Shown: positions 41,195-41,238 of the stretch, one piece after another | How positions within the stretch are numbered: position 1 is the stretch's first letter | Layout of the letters: each line of letters opens with the position of its first letter | DNA from: Lachnospiraceae bacterium | Lineage (GTDB): Bacteria; Bacillota_A; Clostridia; Lachnospirales; Lachnospiraceae | Length of the DNA stretch: 41,238 nucleotides | NCBI GenBank assembly: GCA_004556565.1 | Contig: SFGN01000023.1 | Span: 1-41,238, forward strand | Direction of reading: 5' to 3' | The notes under the pieces: model-generated | What the model was told of the DNA's origin: nothing | The model's input: only the letters and a program-made list of their open reading frames with translations | Database searches by the model: none | Position numbers and translations under genes: made by a program

Positions 41195-41238
41195 TCGATT
41201 TTGCCGATAAAGCGGTAGAAGATTTCCACTTCCTGTTC
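41191..41238 (-). CDS. Partial gene, C-terminal end only
   Basis: The last 15 codons (EQEVEIFYRFIGKIE, stop) of a gene that starts beyond the window. Too short to assign; it is coupled to the XRE relic by an ATGA overlap. Confidence 0.4.
   Translation of the reverse strand, partial: EQEVEIFYRFIGKIE

Larger units (their letters stand above)
28417..41238. mobile_element. Element C: serine-recombinase element, left part
   Basis: It begins where homology to the integrase of element B stops and extends past the window. Three tandem large serine recombinases form its left end, followed by PemK/DUF6870, a sigma-like gene, regulators and a translesion polymerase cassette. The right end is not in the window, so its size and transfer genes are unknown. 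Confidence 0.68.

Overview
The window looks like the chromosome of a low-to-medium GC, spore-forming Firmicute, most likely a gut Lachnospiraceae (Clostridia). This is inferred from protein style (ScpA/ScpB, two sporulation-type D-Ala-D-Ala carboxypeptidases, deoC, a Spo0A C-terminal-like protein), strong AGGAGG ribosome binding sites, and mobile genes of kinds common in gut clostridia (Tn916-like Int/Xis, MobV, TnpV, tandem large serine recombinases, DUF6870, PemK). Almost everything lies on the minus strand.

Layout. (1) About 1-9560 is core chromosome: dacF-like gene, scpB, scpA, a metallophosphoesterase, deoC, a second D,D-carboxypeptidase, a C39-like papain-fold protein, a J-domain protein (+ strand), an HD-domain protein and a low-molecular-weight tyrosine phosphatase. 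(2) About 9583-27730 is an 18-kb mobilizable element (element A) bounded by an 11-bp repeat TCCTTGATTTC, with repeats of GTCGTAAATTC just inside both ends. It carries Int and Xis, a VapE/CHC2-primase replication module, a MobV relaxase with a candidate oriT, and a defence-like cargo: PLD-helicase + Eco57I-type methyltransferase + DUF4357 protein; serine resolvase; XRE regulator; a type III toxin-antitoxin (cptI RNA/cptN toxin); and a two-gene operon (membrane protein + ComEC-like metallo-beta-lactamase hydrolase) whose consensus promoter is overlaid by a perfect CIRCE element, the HrcA heat-shock operator. A TnpV gene closes it. (3) About 27809-28416 is the left end of a second Tn916-like element (B) with the same att geometry but a different arm-site sequence (GGTCTAAATTC). 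Its integrase gene is cut after the HxxR region. (4) From about 28417 to beyond the window is a third element (C), with three tandem large serine recombinases at its left end. It continues with a PemK/DUF6870 pair, a 548-bp gene-free structured region, a sigma-like protein, a lipoprotein/Spo0A_C-like/XRE cluster with shared palindromic operators, two unknown proteins, a translesion cassette (DUF6504, LexA-type DNA-binding domain, Y-family polymerase) divergent from a LexA-like S24 repressor, another XRE gene and an XRE relic.

How it fits together. The locus upstream of the phosphatase gene appears to be an integration hotspot: B and A sit in tandem at related att cores, and C is nested in the integrase of B. 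Element A concentrates anti-phage-like cargo with separate control circuits. The most notable is the CIRCE-controlled membrane protein/hydrolase operon, which would wire an accessory operon to the host chaperone-sensing repressor HrcA; I know of no described system like it. Functions are read from motifs and context only; no database search was possible.
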